Positions 1-9,004 of a DNA stretch of 64,000 nt are shown piece after piece; positions within the stretch are counted from its first letter, which is position 1, and every line of letters begins with the position of its first letter. The translations under genes were made by a program, and so were the position numbers. Source of the stretch: Rhodohalobacter sp. 614A (GTDB taxonomy: Bacteria; Bacteroidota; Rhodothermia; Balneolales; Balneolaceae). The notes beneath the pieces were generated by a model. That model was not told the origin of the DNA. It searched no databases and saw nothing but the letters and a program-made list of their open reading frames with translations. Location of the stretch: positions 868,001 to 932,000 of the forward strand of contig NZ_JAKEDS010000002.1 in NCBI RefSeq assembly GCF_021462415.1, read 5' to 3'.

Positions 1-1
1 A

Positions 2-3000
2 CAAAGAAACTGGTGGACCACGGGCGTTACATTTGTGGATATCAACAATGATGGACGATTGGATATCTACGTTTCCAATGTGGGCGGAATTTTAAATTTT
101 GATGGCCACAGTGAACTATTTATCAATCTTGGGAATAATGAAGAAGGTGTTCCGCAATTTGAAGAACGGGCCGCTGAATACGGTTTAGACCTTCAGGGCC
201 TTGCAACACAAGCGGCTTTCTTTGATTACGATTTAGACGGCGATCTGGATATGTACATGATGAATCATTCGGTTCATTCACTGGGTACATTTAATTATTC
301 CACGTTGCGGGAAGAATCTCATCCGTTTGCCGGCGACCGTCTCATGAGAAATGATGATCATACATTTACAGACGTAACAGAAAAAAGCGGAATTTATAAT
401 TCTGCACTCGGATATGGCTTGGGAATTGGAATATCAGATCTAAATCAGGACGGATGGCCGGATATTTATATCGGAAATGATTTTCATGAAGATGATTATC
501 TCTATATCAATAATCAAGACGGCACTTTTACGGAATCCCTTGGAGAGATGATCCGCCATACAAGTTATTCATCTATGGGAAATGATCTTGTTGATTTCAA
601 TAATGACGGGCTAGTTGATATTATTTCCCTGGATATGCTTCCTGAAGATTATGAAAAATTAAAAGCATCAGCGGCAGAAGATCCTCTTGAAATATTTAAC
701 ACCAAACTATCTTACGGCTATAAATATCAATTCACCAGAAATACACTGCAATTGAACCGTGGTGCAGGAAAATTCAGTGAGATTGGGATGTTGGCGGGTG
801 TATATGCTACCGATTGGAGCTGGGCAGCTTTGGGAGCCGATTTTGACAACAATGGATTTAACGACTTGTTTATCTCCAATGGTATTTACGGGCGCACCAA
901 TGATCTGGATTATATAACCTATATCACTCAGGATGACATTCAGGAAAAACTGGCGGGAGAACTAAGCGAAGACGATGTACGGCTTGCTGAGCGTGCGCCT
1001 GCTGTGAAAATCCCAAATTATATGTATAGCAATAACGGGTCGCTGGTATTTGAGGATGTCTCCGAATCGTGGGGACTAAATCAGAATACATTTTCGAGCG
1101 GTGCGGTTTTTGCAGATTTGGATAATGACGGGGCTCTCGATTTGGTCACGAACAATGTAAATCAACCGGCATCTGTTTATCGGAACAGATCACGCGAGTT
1201 AGGCGAAAAATCCAGTCGTTTCTTAAAAGTTAAACTGAATGGCCCGCAAAAAAACCGATATGGAATCGGGACAAAAGTTTCCATACACAGAGAAGCTGAA
1301 AGAGGTGTTTTGATTCGAGAACTCTATCCGGTCAGGGGATTTCAATCTTCAGTCGAGCCCATTCTTCATTTTGGTTTGGATTCCCTCCAAACAATCTCCG
1401 AAATGATTGTTGAATGGCCAGATGGAAAAAGTCAGGTTCTTCAAAATATTTCCACCAATCAAACATTGGAAATCGATTACGCAAACGCTTCAGAAATATA
1501 TCAAGAAGGTTCAGTTTCTGAGAGCGATCAAGGACAAGCATTTTTTGAAGAAATTACTGAACAGCTAAACATCTCCTATAAACATGAGGAAAATGATTTT
1601 ATTGAATTTAACCGGGAGACACTCATTCCTCATATGGTTTCCCGGGAAGGTCCGGCGATTGCTGTTGCTGATGTGAACGGGGATGGATTAGACGATTTTT
1701 TTGCGGGTGGTGCCAAACGTCAGCCAGCTTCACTTTATATCCAACAAGATAACGGCACTTTTCAACAGAAGAATATTTCGGCTTTTGAGGAAGATTTTAT
1801 ACAGGAAGATGTTGATGCGAAATTCGCTGATTTTACCGGTGACGGACACACCGATTTACTTGTTGTGAGTGGAGGAAATGAATACTCCGGCAGTTCAGAA
1901 TATATGCCGCCACGACTGTATTTAAATGACGGCAAAGGAAATTTTATTCGGGATAATGAACGGCTACCGGATTTATATATCACAGGCTCTGTAGCTGCGG
2001 TTAGTGATGTCAATCAGGATGGATTGCCAGATCTTTTTATTGGAGCCAGAGCGGTTCCCTGGAATTACGGTCATCGCCCGGAAAGTTATCTTTTAATCAA
2101 CCGGGGAGAGGGTTTTTTTAGAATTGATACTACCGAGTTTGGAAAGCAATTTTCAGATTTAGGGCTTGTTACCGGAGCTGTATGGTCTGATATGGATTTG
2201 GATGGAAAACCCGATTTGGTTATTTCCTCAGAATGGGAATCCATTAAAATTGTATTCGGTGATCAGGACAAAAGAATTCAGGAGCTTCGTGGTTCTTCCG
2301 GTCTTTGGAATACGGTTGTTGTTAGAGATTTGAATCACGATGGCTGGCCGGATATACTGGCTGGGAATCTTGGTTTGAATTCCAAGTTTAAAGCATCGTC
2401 CGACAAACCCTTGCGAATGTACGTGAATGATTATGATAACAATGGAATCATAGAGCAGATAGTTACATACGTTGATAAAAATGGGAGAGAACGACTCTTT
2501 GCCACAAAGGATGAGCTTGAAGAACAACTACCCTATATCAGGGAGCGATTTGAGGGATACCAGGCTTTTGCCGAAGCTGATTTGTATGATGTCCTTGATC
2601 AAGATCTTTTGAATCAATCCATTCAATATGAAGCAGAAGAATTACACTCTGTTGTGTTCATGAATAATGAAAATGGCTTTATCAAAAAAGCTTTACCTAT
2701 TGAAGTTCAGTTTTCCCCGGTTTATGATTTCTTCATTCATGACTTAAATAGCGATGGTTCTGAGGATGTTATTTCTGTGGGAAATTTTCTGAACGCCAAC
2801 ATCCAGCGGGGGCGTTATGATGCCGGCTATGGAAGCATTTTGTTTAATGATGGAAATGGCAATTTAGATCACATCCCCAACAGGGAAGCTGATTGGTTTT
2901 TGAACGGTCAAATCCGAAGAGCAGAAATGATTCGTATTGGTAATTCAAAGGTATTAATCACAGCAGAAAATGATGGGATTTTGAGATTCTTCAAAATAAA

Positions 3001-3010
3001 CTCTCTTTAA
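2..3010 (+). CDS. FG-GAP/VCBS repeat protein with ASPIC/UnbV domain, 5' partial
   Basis: Large secreted-type beta-propeller protein of the CRTAC1-like family. The reading frame is open to the left edge (codons from base 2 read QRNWWTTGVTF before VDINNDG), so the N-terminus and any signal peptide lie outside the window. Many calcium-binding-like repeats of the D-x-[DN]-x-D-G-x-x-D type are visible (DINNDGRLD, DYDLDGDLD, DLNQDGWPD, DFNNDGLVD, DLDNDGALD, DVNGDGLDD and others), in two blocks. Between them, around visible residues 405-475, lies an ASPIC/UnbV domain with the characteristic GIGTKV and VEWPDGKSQ stretches. In this phylum such proteins are outer-surface or exported and often sit near carbohydrate genes; the substrate is unknown. 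It faces the DUF1080 gene tail to tail across a terminator hairpin. Confidence 0.85.
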   Translation, partial: QRNWWTTGVTFVDINNDGRLDIYVSNVGGILNFDGHSELFINLGNNEEGVPQFEERAAEYGLDLQGLATQAAFFDYDLDGDLDMYMMNHSVHSLGTFNYSTLREESHPFAGDRLMRNDDHTFTDVTEKSGIYNSALGYGLGIGISDLNQDGWPDIYIGNDFHEDDYLYINNQDGTFTESLGEMIRHTSYSSMGNDLVDFNNDGLVDIISLDMLPEDYEKLKASAAEDPLEIFNTKLSYGYKYQFTRNTLQLNRGAGKFSEIGMLAGVYATDWSWAALGADFDNNGFNDLFISNGIYGRTNDLDYITYITQDDIQEKLAGELSEDDVRLAERAPAVKIPNYMYSNNGSLVFEDVSESWGLNQNTFSSGAVFADLDNDGALDLVTNNVNQPASVYRNRSRELGEKSSRFLKVKLNGPQKNRYGIGTKVSIHREAERGVLIRELYPVRGFQSSVEPILHFGLDSLQTISEMIVEWPDGKSQVLQNISTNQTLEIDYANASEIYQEGSVSESDQGQAFFEEITEQLNISYKHEENDFIEFNRETLIPHMVSREGPAIAVADVNGDGLDDFFAGGAKRQPASLYIQQDNGTFQQKNISAFEEDFIQEDVDAKFADFTGDGHTDLLVVSGGNEYSGSSEYMPPRLYLNDGKGNFIRDNERLPDLYITGSVAAVSDVNQDGLPDLFIGARAVPWNYGHRPESYLLINRGEGFFRIDTTEFGKQFSDLGLVTGAVWSDMDLDGKPDLVISSEWESIKIVFGDQDKRIQELRGSSGLWNTVVVRDLNHDGWPDILAGNLGLNSKFKASSDKPLRMYVNDYDNNGIIEQIVTYVDKNGRERLFATKDELEEQLPYIRERFEGYQAFAEADLYDVLDQDLLNQSIQYEAEELHSVVFMNNENGFIKKALPIEVQFSPVYDFFIHDLNSDGSEDVISVGNFLNANIQRGRYDAGYGSILFNDGNGNLDHIPNREADWFLNGQIRRAEMIRIGNSKVLITAENDGILRFFKINSL

Positions 3011-3065
3011 GAATGGGGTGGAACTGCTGAGCGAAATCAATTCTTGAAAAAGTAACTTTAGATAA

Positions 3066-3105
3066 AAAAATCCCTCTACTATAAATAGAGGGATTTTCTG
3101 TTTTT
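3066..3105. terminator. Bidirectional hairpin terminator
   Basis: TCCCTCTA (3071-3078) pairs with TAGAGGGA (3086-3093) across a 7-nt loop. The flanking A run (3066-3070) and T run (3094-3097) extend the stem and give a U tract on either strand. It lies between two convergent genes, as expected of a shared terminator. Confidence 0.8.
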
Positions 3106-3131
3106 GCAGGTTTGTTAGCGTAAAAAAGAGT

Positions 3132-4094
3132 TTACATACTTTTTGCAGGAGTAAGGGTGATATTTCTGAATGAAACGGGTCCATGATCTCCCTGAAGCAT
3201 AATCGGGCCCGGTTCGGCTTCTTTACTGTCCAAAGCTCCGCCGGTTGTTCCTGGAATGGGGCGGTTACAAATGATTTCCTCTCCATTAAGGACTACTGTA
3301 ACCAATCGGCCGGTAAGTGTGACGTCCAATTTTTGCCATTCACCGGAAGGCTTCATTGCATTTTTGATCGGATCGATGAAGCCATACACTCCACCGGTTG
3401 TAGTTGAAGAAGCCTTCATTTCATACGAATCCATGATTTGTACTTCGTATCGCCCGCGAAGGTATAAGCCACTGTTACTTCCTTCCGGAATGTTGAATTC
3501 CAGGGAAATTTTGAAATCATTGAACTTGTCCTTCGTAATCAGATGTCCACCGGTCTGCTTATTCACCAATACACCATTTTCCATACTGAACTGATTGTTA
3601 GCAGCCAAAATCCATTGGGACAGATTTTGGTCAAGAAGATTTACAGGTTCGCCCCATTCTGGCTTATGATCACGTTTTAATTCCGGAGCCCGCACGGCTG
3701 TCCAGTTTAGTGTGGTTGAACCGTAAGATGTTGTACCTGTGAGTTTTTCATTGGAATGAGTAAACTCCATATGCATATCGGAATCCGTTTGAATCCACTG
3801 AGGCGGAATGGTGAAACTGAAAACTCCTGTGCTTTCTGAAAATTTAACTTCAGAAACGGGGCGGGCGCTGCCATCAATTCCGACAAATTCTCCAACAAGC
3901 GCATTTGTTCCCGATGGTTTTATATAGAGCCAGGAAGGTCTCTCTCCATTTTCAGTTTGCACCGTAATATTCCAGCTCCCTGAAACTTCCGATCCCGGAA
4001 TTGACTGAGAAAAGAGAGAAAGGGGAAGAAGCATCAATGAAAAAAAGAAGAGTGTTTTAAAAAAAGTGAAATTATTTTTTTTGAGATTTTTCAT
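3132..4094 (-). CDS. Secreted DUF1080 (3-keto-disaccharide hydrolase family) protein
   Basis: 320 residues with an N-terminal signal peptide (basic MKNLKKNN, hydrophobic stretch, cleavage expected near LFSQS), so periplasmic or secreted. Residues about 35-130 form a beta-rich N-terminal domain of unknown role. Residues about 150-315 match the DUF1080 concanavalin-like fold: LLDQNLSQW, the SGLYLRGRYEVQIMDS strand, and the GPVSFRNITLTP end. DUF1080 includes characterised hydrolases of 3-keto-glycosides, but the family is large and the substrate cannot be read from sequence. The gene stands alone with a 337-bp upstream gap. Other genes of a possible 3-keto pathway are at 6.7-8.9 kb and 17.5-20.9 kb. 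Confidence 0.85.
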   Translation of the reverse strand: MKNLKKNNFTFFKTLFFFSLMLLPLSLFSQSIPGSEVSGSWNITVQTENGERPSWLYIKPSGTNALVGEFVGIDGSARPVSEVKFSESTGVFSFTIPPQWIQTDSDMHMEFTHSNEKLTGTTSYGSTTLNWTAVRAPELKRDHKPEWGEPVNLLDQNLSQWILAANNQFSMENGVLVNKQTGGHLITKDKFNDFKISLEFNIPEGSNSGLYLRGRYEVQIMDSYEMKASSTTTGGVYGFIDPIKNAMKPSGEWQKLDVTLTGRLVTVVLNGEEIICNRPIPGTTGGALDSKEAEPGPIMLQGDHGPVSFRNITLTPAKSM

Positions 4095-4431
4095 AAGAAA
4101 ATATGGTAGAATTGATAATTACAAACTTTAAATCAAGCATTTTTATATGCTGTAAATCAGCTTCTATTCTAAAATAATAGGGAAAAATGAGAAGGCAATG
4201 AAATGCTGGGATCAATTTAATTTTAAAAAACTGTTTAAATTTTTCGACATCATAACTCTTCCAAATGGACAGGTCTAAATATCCAGGCAACCAATAAATT
4301 GAATTGTTATGTTCTGCGTTAGACGTAAAGAAATTGTTAAATGAGTTCTACAACCGCGGGTTGTTATTTCAGACTTTGTACATTGCGATCATAAAAAAAG
4401 TGTCTTTTAAACAGTTCCAAAATATTTTTAT
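4095..4431. other. Intergenic region between divergent genes
   Basis: AT-rich 337-bp gap between the divergent DUF1080 and metallophosphatase genes. I see no convincing gene; a short leftward open frame (about 4072-4290) has no family features and overlaps the DUF1080 start. A 6-bp palindromic arm pair, ACAACC (4350-4355) and GGTTGT (4359-4364), may be an operator or a small hairpin. No exact TAnnTTTG box was found for either gene. Confidence 0.4.
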
Positions 4432-5241
4432 ATGAAAAGAAGAGAATTTATTAAACGGATAGGAATAGGCGGATTTCTAATTGCGAACGGCCAACTGTTC
4501 CGAACTTTTTTTACTCTTGATGATAAGGATGTAGACTTTCGATTCTTAGTTGCTTCAGACGGACATTACGGACAACCCGAAACGGATTATGAGGATTACT
4601 TTTCTACAATTGTTGAAAAAATAAATGCCTATCACGATTCATTTCCTTCGGAGTTTGTGGTTTACAATGGTGATATTATTCATGATGAACCTCAACATTT
4701 AAAACCGGCATTTGAGGCTTTATCAAAAACGAACCTGCCATTTTATGTAACGAAAGGAAATCACGATATGGTTACATCAGGAGCCTGGGAAAAGATGTGG
4801 AGTTATCCTCAAAACCATGCGGTAACTTATGAAGATCGGGTGATTTTACTTGGAACAACATCCAATGAAATGGGGGAGTATCTTTGTCCTGATTTAGATT
4901 GGTTTCAGGATTCTTTAAAGACGTATAAATCAGCGTCGGAAATTTACATTTTCCTTCATATTACACCGAATAACTGGACTGAGCATGGTGTGGACTGTCC
5001 GGAATTTCATGATTTGCTTGCTGGTTATTCAAATGTCATAGCTGTTTTCAATGGACATGATCACGATCAGGACGATATCAAAATCAGTAACAACAACATT
5101 CCGTACATGTTCGACGGACATTTTGGCGGCAGTTGGGGAACCGAATACCGTGGTTTCCGTGTAGTTGAAAGATTAAAAGACGGAACGCTTAGAACTTATT
5201 TGATGGATCCGGATATAAAAATAAATCAAAAGGAAATTTAG
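4432..5241 (+). CDS. Calcineurin-like metallophosphoesterase with Tat-like leader
   Basis: Predicted metal-dependent phosphoesterase. The motifs occur in order: D43-x-H45, GD at 80-81, GNHD at 109-112, H176, and GHDH at 208-211, which together form the binuclear metal site of the calcineurin-like fold. The N-terminus MKRREFIKRIG has a twin-arginine look (RRxFIK) followed by a hydrophobic stretch, so export through Tat is plausible; tatC is at 31.6 kb. Substrate unknown. It is convergent with the transporter gene, 26 bp away, and appears monocistronic. Confidence 0.85.
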   Translation: MKRREFIKRIGIGGFLIANGQLFRTFFTLDDKDVDFRFLVASDGHYGQPETDYEDYFSTIVEKINAYHDSFPSEFVVYNGDIIHDEPQHLKPAFEALSKTNLPFYVTKGNHDMVTSGAWEKMWSYPQNHAVTYEDRVILLGTTSNEMGEYLCPDLDWFQDSLKTYKSASEIYIFLHITPNNWTEHGVDCPEFHDLLAGYSNVIAVFNGHDHDQDDIKISNNNIPYMFDGHFGGSWGTEYRGFRVVERLKDGTLRTYLMDPDIKINQKEI

Positions 5242-5267
5242 ATAGATCTGTGAGGTTTGGCTGTATG

Positions 5268-6524
5268 CTAAATTGAACTCACCTGATCTTTTGAAACTTG
5301 TTTCTCGGCTTCCCTGTCATCAAATAAGAAAATGAAAATAATAAAAATGACAATGGCAAAGCCGGCAGGAACCCACCAGAAGTTGTACCACTGATCCAGA
5401 CTCAGAGCTGACTGATCTCCAAGGAATAGGTTGAAGACATATCCTGCAACCTGAGCGCCAATCAGCATACCTACACCGTATGTAATCAGAACGATTAGTC
5501 CCTGAGCCTGACCGCGAATTCTTTCAAACGATTTGATGTCAACATAGATCTGGCCGGTTACGAAAAAGAAGTCATAACAAATTCCGTGTAAGGCAATTCC
5601 CCCGAGAATCATCCAGGTGGTGACTTCCGGAGCTCCAAGAGCAAACAAAGCGTAACGAAGCCCCCAGGCAAGCATTCCCACACCAAGCATCCATTTTACA
5701 CCCAAGCGAACGAAGAAAAACGGAATCAGAAGCATAAAGACAACTTCCGAAGCCTGACCGATTGTTTGTGTTGCTGCGATATTCTGGAAACCTGCATTTC
5801 CAAGATATAATTGTGTAAAATTGTAATAAGCGGCAAGCGGGATGCTTATCAGCATAGAGCTGGCCAAAAAAATGTAAAACGATTTACTGCCCAGTTTTTT
5901 CAGTGCATCAATTCCAAGAATGCTCCTTGCCGATACGGAATCTCCTTTGGCAGGAGGAGGAGTGTGGGGAAGTGTGAAGCTATAGAGTCCTAAAATAATA
6001 CTGGCAATTGCAGTTAAATAAAGCGGTAATGCAGTTCCTTCGGGAGTGACTCCTTCGGCCACAAAACTTACCAGTCCAAAACTTACAGTGAGTCCCGCTA
6101 CAATCCAGCCGATTGTTCCAAAAACCCGAATCACCGGAAATTCTTTTTCCTGATCGTTAATGTTATGGAAAGACAACGTATTTGCCAGACTCATGGTGGG
6201 CATATAACAAAGATTATACGCAAGGAGCATCAGGATAAAAACAACAGGATTGTCAACAGCTTGAGGAGTCAATCCCATGATGATTCCTCCGAGGATATGC
6301 AGCGTACCTAAAACTTTCTCTGTTGCGAAATATCGGTCGGCAATCAATCCAACAAAAAAGGGTGCACAAATGGCTGCTATCGGATTAACCGTAAAGGGCC
6401 AGTGTGTTAAATCTTCCATTCCAAAATTCGACATATAAACGGCAATAGCAGTATACCAGGCTCCCCAAATGAAAAACTGGAGGAACATCATTGCACTCAA
6501 TCTGGCTTTGACGAATTTTTTCAT
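5268..6524 (-). CDS. MFS transporter, nucleoside:H+ symporter (NupG/XapB) family
   Basis: 418 residues with about 12 hydrophobic segments. The N-terminal MFLQFFIWGAWYTAIAVYM and the FVGLIADRYFATEKVLG loop are typical of the NupG/XapB branch of the major facilitator superfamily. In this phylum such members often lie beside Gfo/Idh oxidoreductases and TIM-barrel isomerases, and may carry sugars or sugar derivatives rather than nucleosides. Here it is divergent from exactly such a pair (6684-8893), which suggests co-regulation from the 159-bp shared region. The substrate is inference. Confidence 0.85.
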   Translation of the reverse strand: MKKFVKARLSAMMFLQFFIWGAWYTAIAVYMSNFGMEDLTHWPFTVNPIAAICAPFFVGLIADRYFATEKVLGTLHILGGIIMGLTPQAVDNPVVFILMLLAYNLCYMPTMSLANTLSFHNINDQEKEFPVIRVFGTIGWIVAGLTVSFGLVSFVAEGVTPEGTALPLYLTAIASIILGLYSFTLPHTPPPAKGDSVSARSILGIDALKKLGSKSFYIFLASSMLISIPLAAYYNFTQLYLGNAGFQNIAATQTIGQASEVVFMLLIPFFFVRLGVKWMLGVGMLAWGLRYALFALGAPEVTTWMILGGIALHGICYDFFFVTGQIYVDIKSFERIRGQAQGLIVLITYGVGMLIGAQVAGYVFNLFLGDQSALSLDQWYNFWWVPAGFAIVIFIIFIFLFDDREAEKQVSKDQVSSI

Positions 6525-6683
6525 GAACTGACTTTTAAAGATTTATTCATTTGTTAATAACCTGCTGAATATGAATTTTATGTATGATAAGTGCAAGTAA
6601 AAGGATGAGAAACGTTTGCAGATTTTTGAAAACTTCGTTATTTCATAAACACTACAAAAAAACTAAAGTTATATATCATAACA

Positions 6684-7841
6684 ATGAGCAAAAAATTAAA
6701 GTATGGAATGGTTGGTGGCAGCCTCGATGCCTTTATTGGAGAAGTACACAGAAAAGCTGCTGCATTGGATAGTAAATTCTCACTGGTTGCGGGAGCTTTT
6801 AGTAGCAGCCCGGAGAAATCAAAAAAAACAGGTGAAGCTTTAGGGCTTGATCCCAGCCGGGTTTATGGCTCCTATAAAGAAATGATCGAAAAAGAGAGCG
6901 AACTACCTGAAGAGGAACGCATTGATGTTGTATCCATCGTGACTCCAAATCATGTGCATTTTGATCCAGCGAAACTCGCCCTCGAAAATGGCTTTCATGT
7001 AATAATGGACAAGCCGATCACCTTTAATAGTCAGGAGGCAAAAGATCTTAAGGGAATTGTTGATGAGACAGGCCGCGTTCTTGCACTGACGCATACCTAT
7101 ACGGGTTACCCGATGGTAAAAGAAGCCAAAGAGTATGTAAGAAATGGAAAACTTGGAAAGCTTCGTAAAGTTTATGTGGAATATCCGCAGGGCTGGCTTA
7201 GTCTGCCGCTCGAAGAAGATGGTGATAAACAAGCGTCCTGGCGAACGGATCCCTCACGCTCTGGAGCCGGCGGATCAATTGGAGATATTGGTACTCATGC
7301 AGCTAATCTCGCGGAGTATGTAACCGGACTTAAAATTACTAATATCTGTGCAGATTTAAATACCAAGGTTCCCGGAAGACAATTGGATGACGATGCCGCC
7401 GCTCTTTTAAAATTTGAAGATGGCGTTTCCGGCGTTTTGATGGTCAGCCAGATTGCAGCCGGAGAGGAAAACGATATCAAGGTTCGTGTATATGGTGAAA
7501 AAGCAGGACTGGAATGGAAACAAAGTGATCAAAATACTCTTTTGTTTAAACCTCTAGACGGACCAGCTCAAATAATCAGAACGGGGACAGGATATGTGTC
7601 GGATCTTGCGAAGGCTAATACAAGAACCCCCGCCGGTCATCCGGAAGGATACCTGGAAGCTTTTGCCAATATTTATGTAGCCTTCCACAAGGCTGTAACC
7701 GATCATCAGTCTGGGGAATTTAAGTCGGCAGACAACTATGATTTTCCTGATGTTGTTGATGGCATTCGGGGAATGGTTTTTGTGGATACAATGATCGAGT
7801 CAAGTAAATCTGAAACTAAATGGACACCGTTTAAAGTATGA
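6684..7841 (+). CDS. Gfo/Idh/MocA family oxidoreductase
   Basis: NAD(P)-dependent sugar oxidoreductase. The N-terminal Rossmann region begins YGMVGGSLDAFIG, a variant of the usual GxGxxG. It continues with SIVTPNHVHFDPAKLALENG and MDKPITF, where a Lys stands in the active-site EKP-like motif. The C-terminal alpha/beta domain has GDIGTHAANLAEYVTG, containing the H of the DxxxH motif. Length (385) is usual. The stop overlaps the start of the next gene in an ATGA, so the two are translationally coupled. The partner suggests sugar or inositol derivative interconversion; 3-keto-glycoside reduction is one option. Confidence 0.88.
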   Translation: MSKKLKYGMVGGSLDAFIGEVHRKAAALDSKFSLVAGAFSSSPEKSKKTGEALGLDPSRVYGSYKEMIEKESELPEEERIDVVSIVTPNHVHFDPAKLALENGFHVIMDKPITFNSQEAKDLKGIVDETGRVLALTHTYTGYPMVKEAKEYVRNGKLGKLRKVYVEYPQGWLSLPLEEDGDKQASWRTDPSRSGAGGSIGDIGTHAANLAEYVTGLKITNICADLNTKVPGRQLDDDAAALLKFEDGVSGVLMVSQIAAGEENDIKVRVYGEKAGLEWKQSDQNTLLFKPLDGPAQIIRTGTGYVSDLAKANTRTPAGHPEGYLEAFANIYVAFHKAVTDHQSGEFKSADNYDFPDVVDGIRGMVFVDTMIESSKSETKWTPFKV

Positions 7842-8893
7842 AAACAATAAAAGGACCCGCCATATTTTTAGCACAATTTGCCGGAGATGAACCTCCGTTT
7901 AATGATCTTGAGTCAATTTGTAAATGGGCTGCCGATTTAGGTTATAAAGGCGTTCAAATCCCAACCTGGGAAACTGGTCTGATTGATGTTAAAAAGCTTG
8001 CTGAAAGCAAAACCTTTGCCGATGAATACAAAGGTAAAATCGAGGAAACAGGTGTTGTAATTACTGAATTGGCTTCCCACCTGATTGGTCAGTTGGTGGC
8101 TGTTCATCCCGCTTACGACACTATGTTTGATGCATTTGCTCCACAAGAGCTGCACGGCAAACCAAAGGAGCGTCAAAAATGGGCGGTTGAGCAACTCAAG
8201 TATACAGCAAAAGCCAGCAAAAATTTAGGGCTGGATGCGCATATCACCTTTTCCGGAGCTTTGATGTGGCATACGGTTTATCCGTGGCCTCAGCGTCCTG
8301 CAGGGCTTGTTGAAGATGGATTTGAAGCACTCGCAAAAATGTGGAAACCTGTTCTGGATGAATTTGACGAAAATGGAGTTGATGTCTGTTATGAGCTTCA
8401 TCCGGGTGAAGACCTTCATGATGGAATTACTTATGAAAAATTCCTTGAAGCTACGGATAATCATCGCCGGGCAAGGATTCTTTACGATCCGAGTCATTTT
8501 GTTCTTCAGCAGCTCGATTACTTAGAGTTTATCGATATTTATCATGACTATATTGAAGCTTTCCATGTGAAAGACGCCGAGTTCAATCCAACCGGAAGAG
8601 CCGGCGTATATGGAGGATATCAAAGCTGGATTGACCGTCCCGGACGATTTCGTTCTATCGGAGATGGCCAGGTTGATTTCAGAAGCATTTTCACAAAACT
8701 ATCACAATATGATGTGGATTGCTGGGCAGTTTTGGAATGGGAATGCTGTATCAAACACCCTGAACAGGGCGCACGTGAAGGTGCAAAATTGATCAGCGAT
8801 TATATCATCCAGGTGACCGAAAAAGCATTTGATGACTTTGCAGGCGGCGGTGGTGATACCGAACTGAATAAGAAAATTTTGGGACTTGATTAA
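7838..8893 (+). CDS. Sugar phosphate isomerase/epimerase-type TIM-barrel protein
   Basis: 351 residues of the xylose-isomerase-like/AP endonuclease 2 TIM-barrel family. Likely metal ligands are the E in CYELHPGEDL, the D and H in YDPSHFVLQ, the H in AFHVKDAEF, and the E in VLEWECC. It starts inside the stop of the Gfo/Idh gene (ATGA overlap), so both are probably made together. Such pairs act on inositols, keto-sugars or glycosides; the exact substrate is not readable. A strong hairpin with a T run follows the gene. Confidence 0.85.
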   Translation: MKTIKGPAIFLAQFAGDEPPFNDLESICKWAADLGYKGVQIPTWETGLIDVKKLAESKTFADEYKGKIEETGVVITELASHLIGQLVAVHPAYDTMFDAFAPQELHGKPKERQKWAVEQLKYTAKASKNLGLDAHITFSGALMWHTVYPWPQRPAGLVEDGFEALAKMWKPVLDEFDENGVDVCYELHPGEDLHDGITYEKFLEATDNHRRARILYDPSHFVLQQLDYLEFIDIYHDYIEAFHVKDAEFNPTGRAGVYGGYQSWIDRPGRFRSIGDGQVDFRSIFTKLSQYDVDCWAVLEWECCIKHPEQGAREGAKLISDYIIQVTEKAFDDFAGGGGDTELNKKILGLD

Positions 8894-8920
8894 AGAGTAT
8901 CTATAAATTCAAAATTTGAC

Positions 8921-8998
8921 AGGGTTTCTTATTTACTTCTCATAATAAAGTGCAGTTTTTGTATCTTTTTGAGATGTAAATAGAAACCCTATTTTTTT
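8921..8998 (+). terminator. Long hairpin with T tract; terminator or attenuator
   Basis: AGGGTTTC (8921-8928) pairs with GAAACCCT (8983-8990). TATTTAC and CTCA on the left pair with GTAAATA and TGAG on the right, giving a long interrupted stem with a loop of roughly 25 nt. Seven T residues follow (8992-8998). It would end the Gfo/Idh-isomerase transcript. The next ATG is at 9005, so any promoter for that gene lies within or before the hairpin, which makes attenuation possible. Confidence 0.65.
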
Positions 8999-9004
8999 GA
9001 AATC

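Noticed and set aside
4072-4290. Leftward 72-codon open frame upstream of the DUF1080 gene
   Set aside because: It overlaps the DUF1080 start, has no family features and odd composition.
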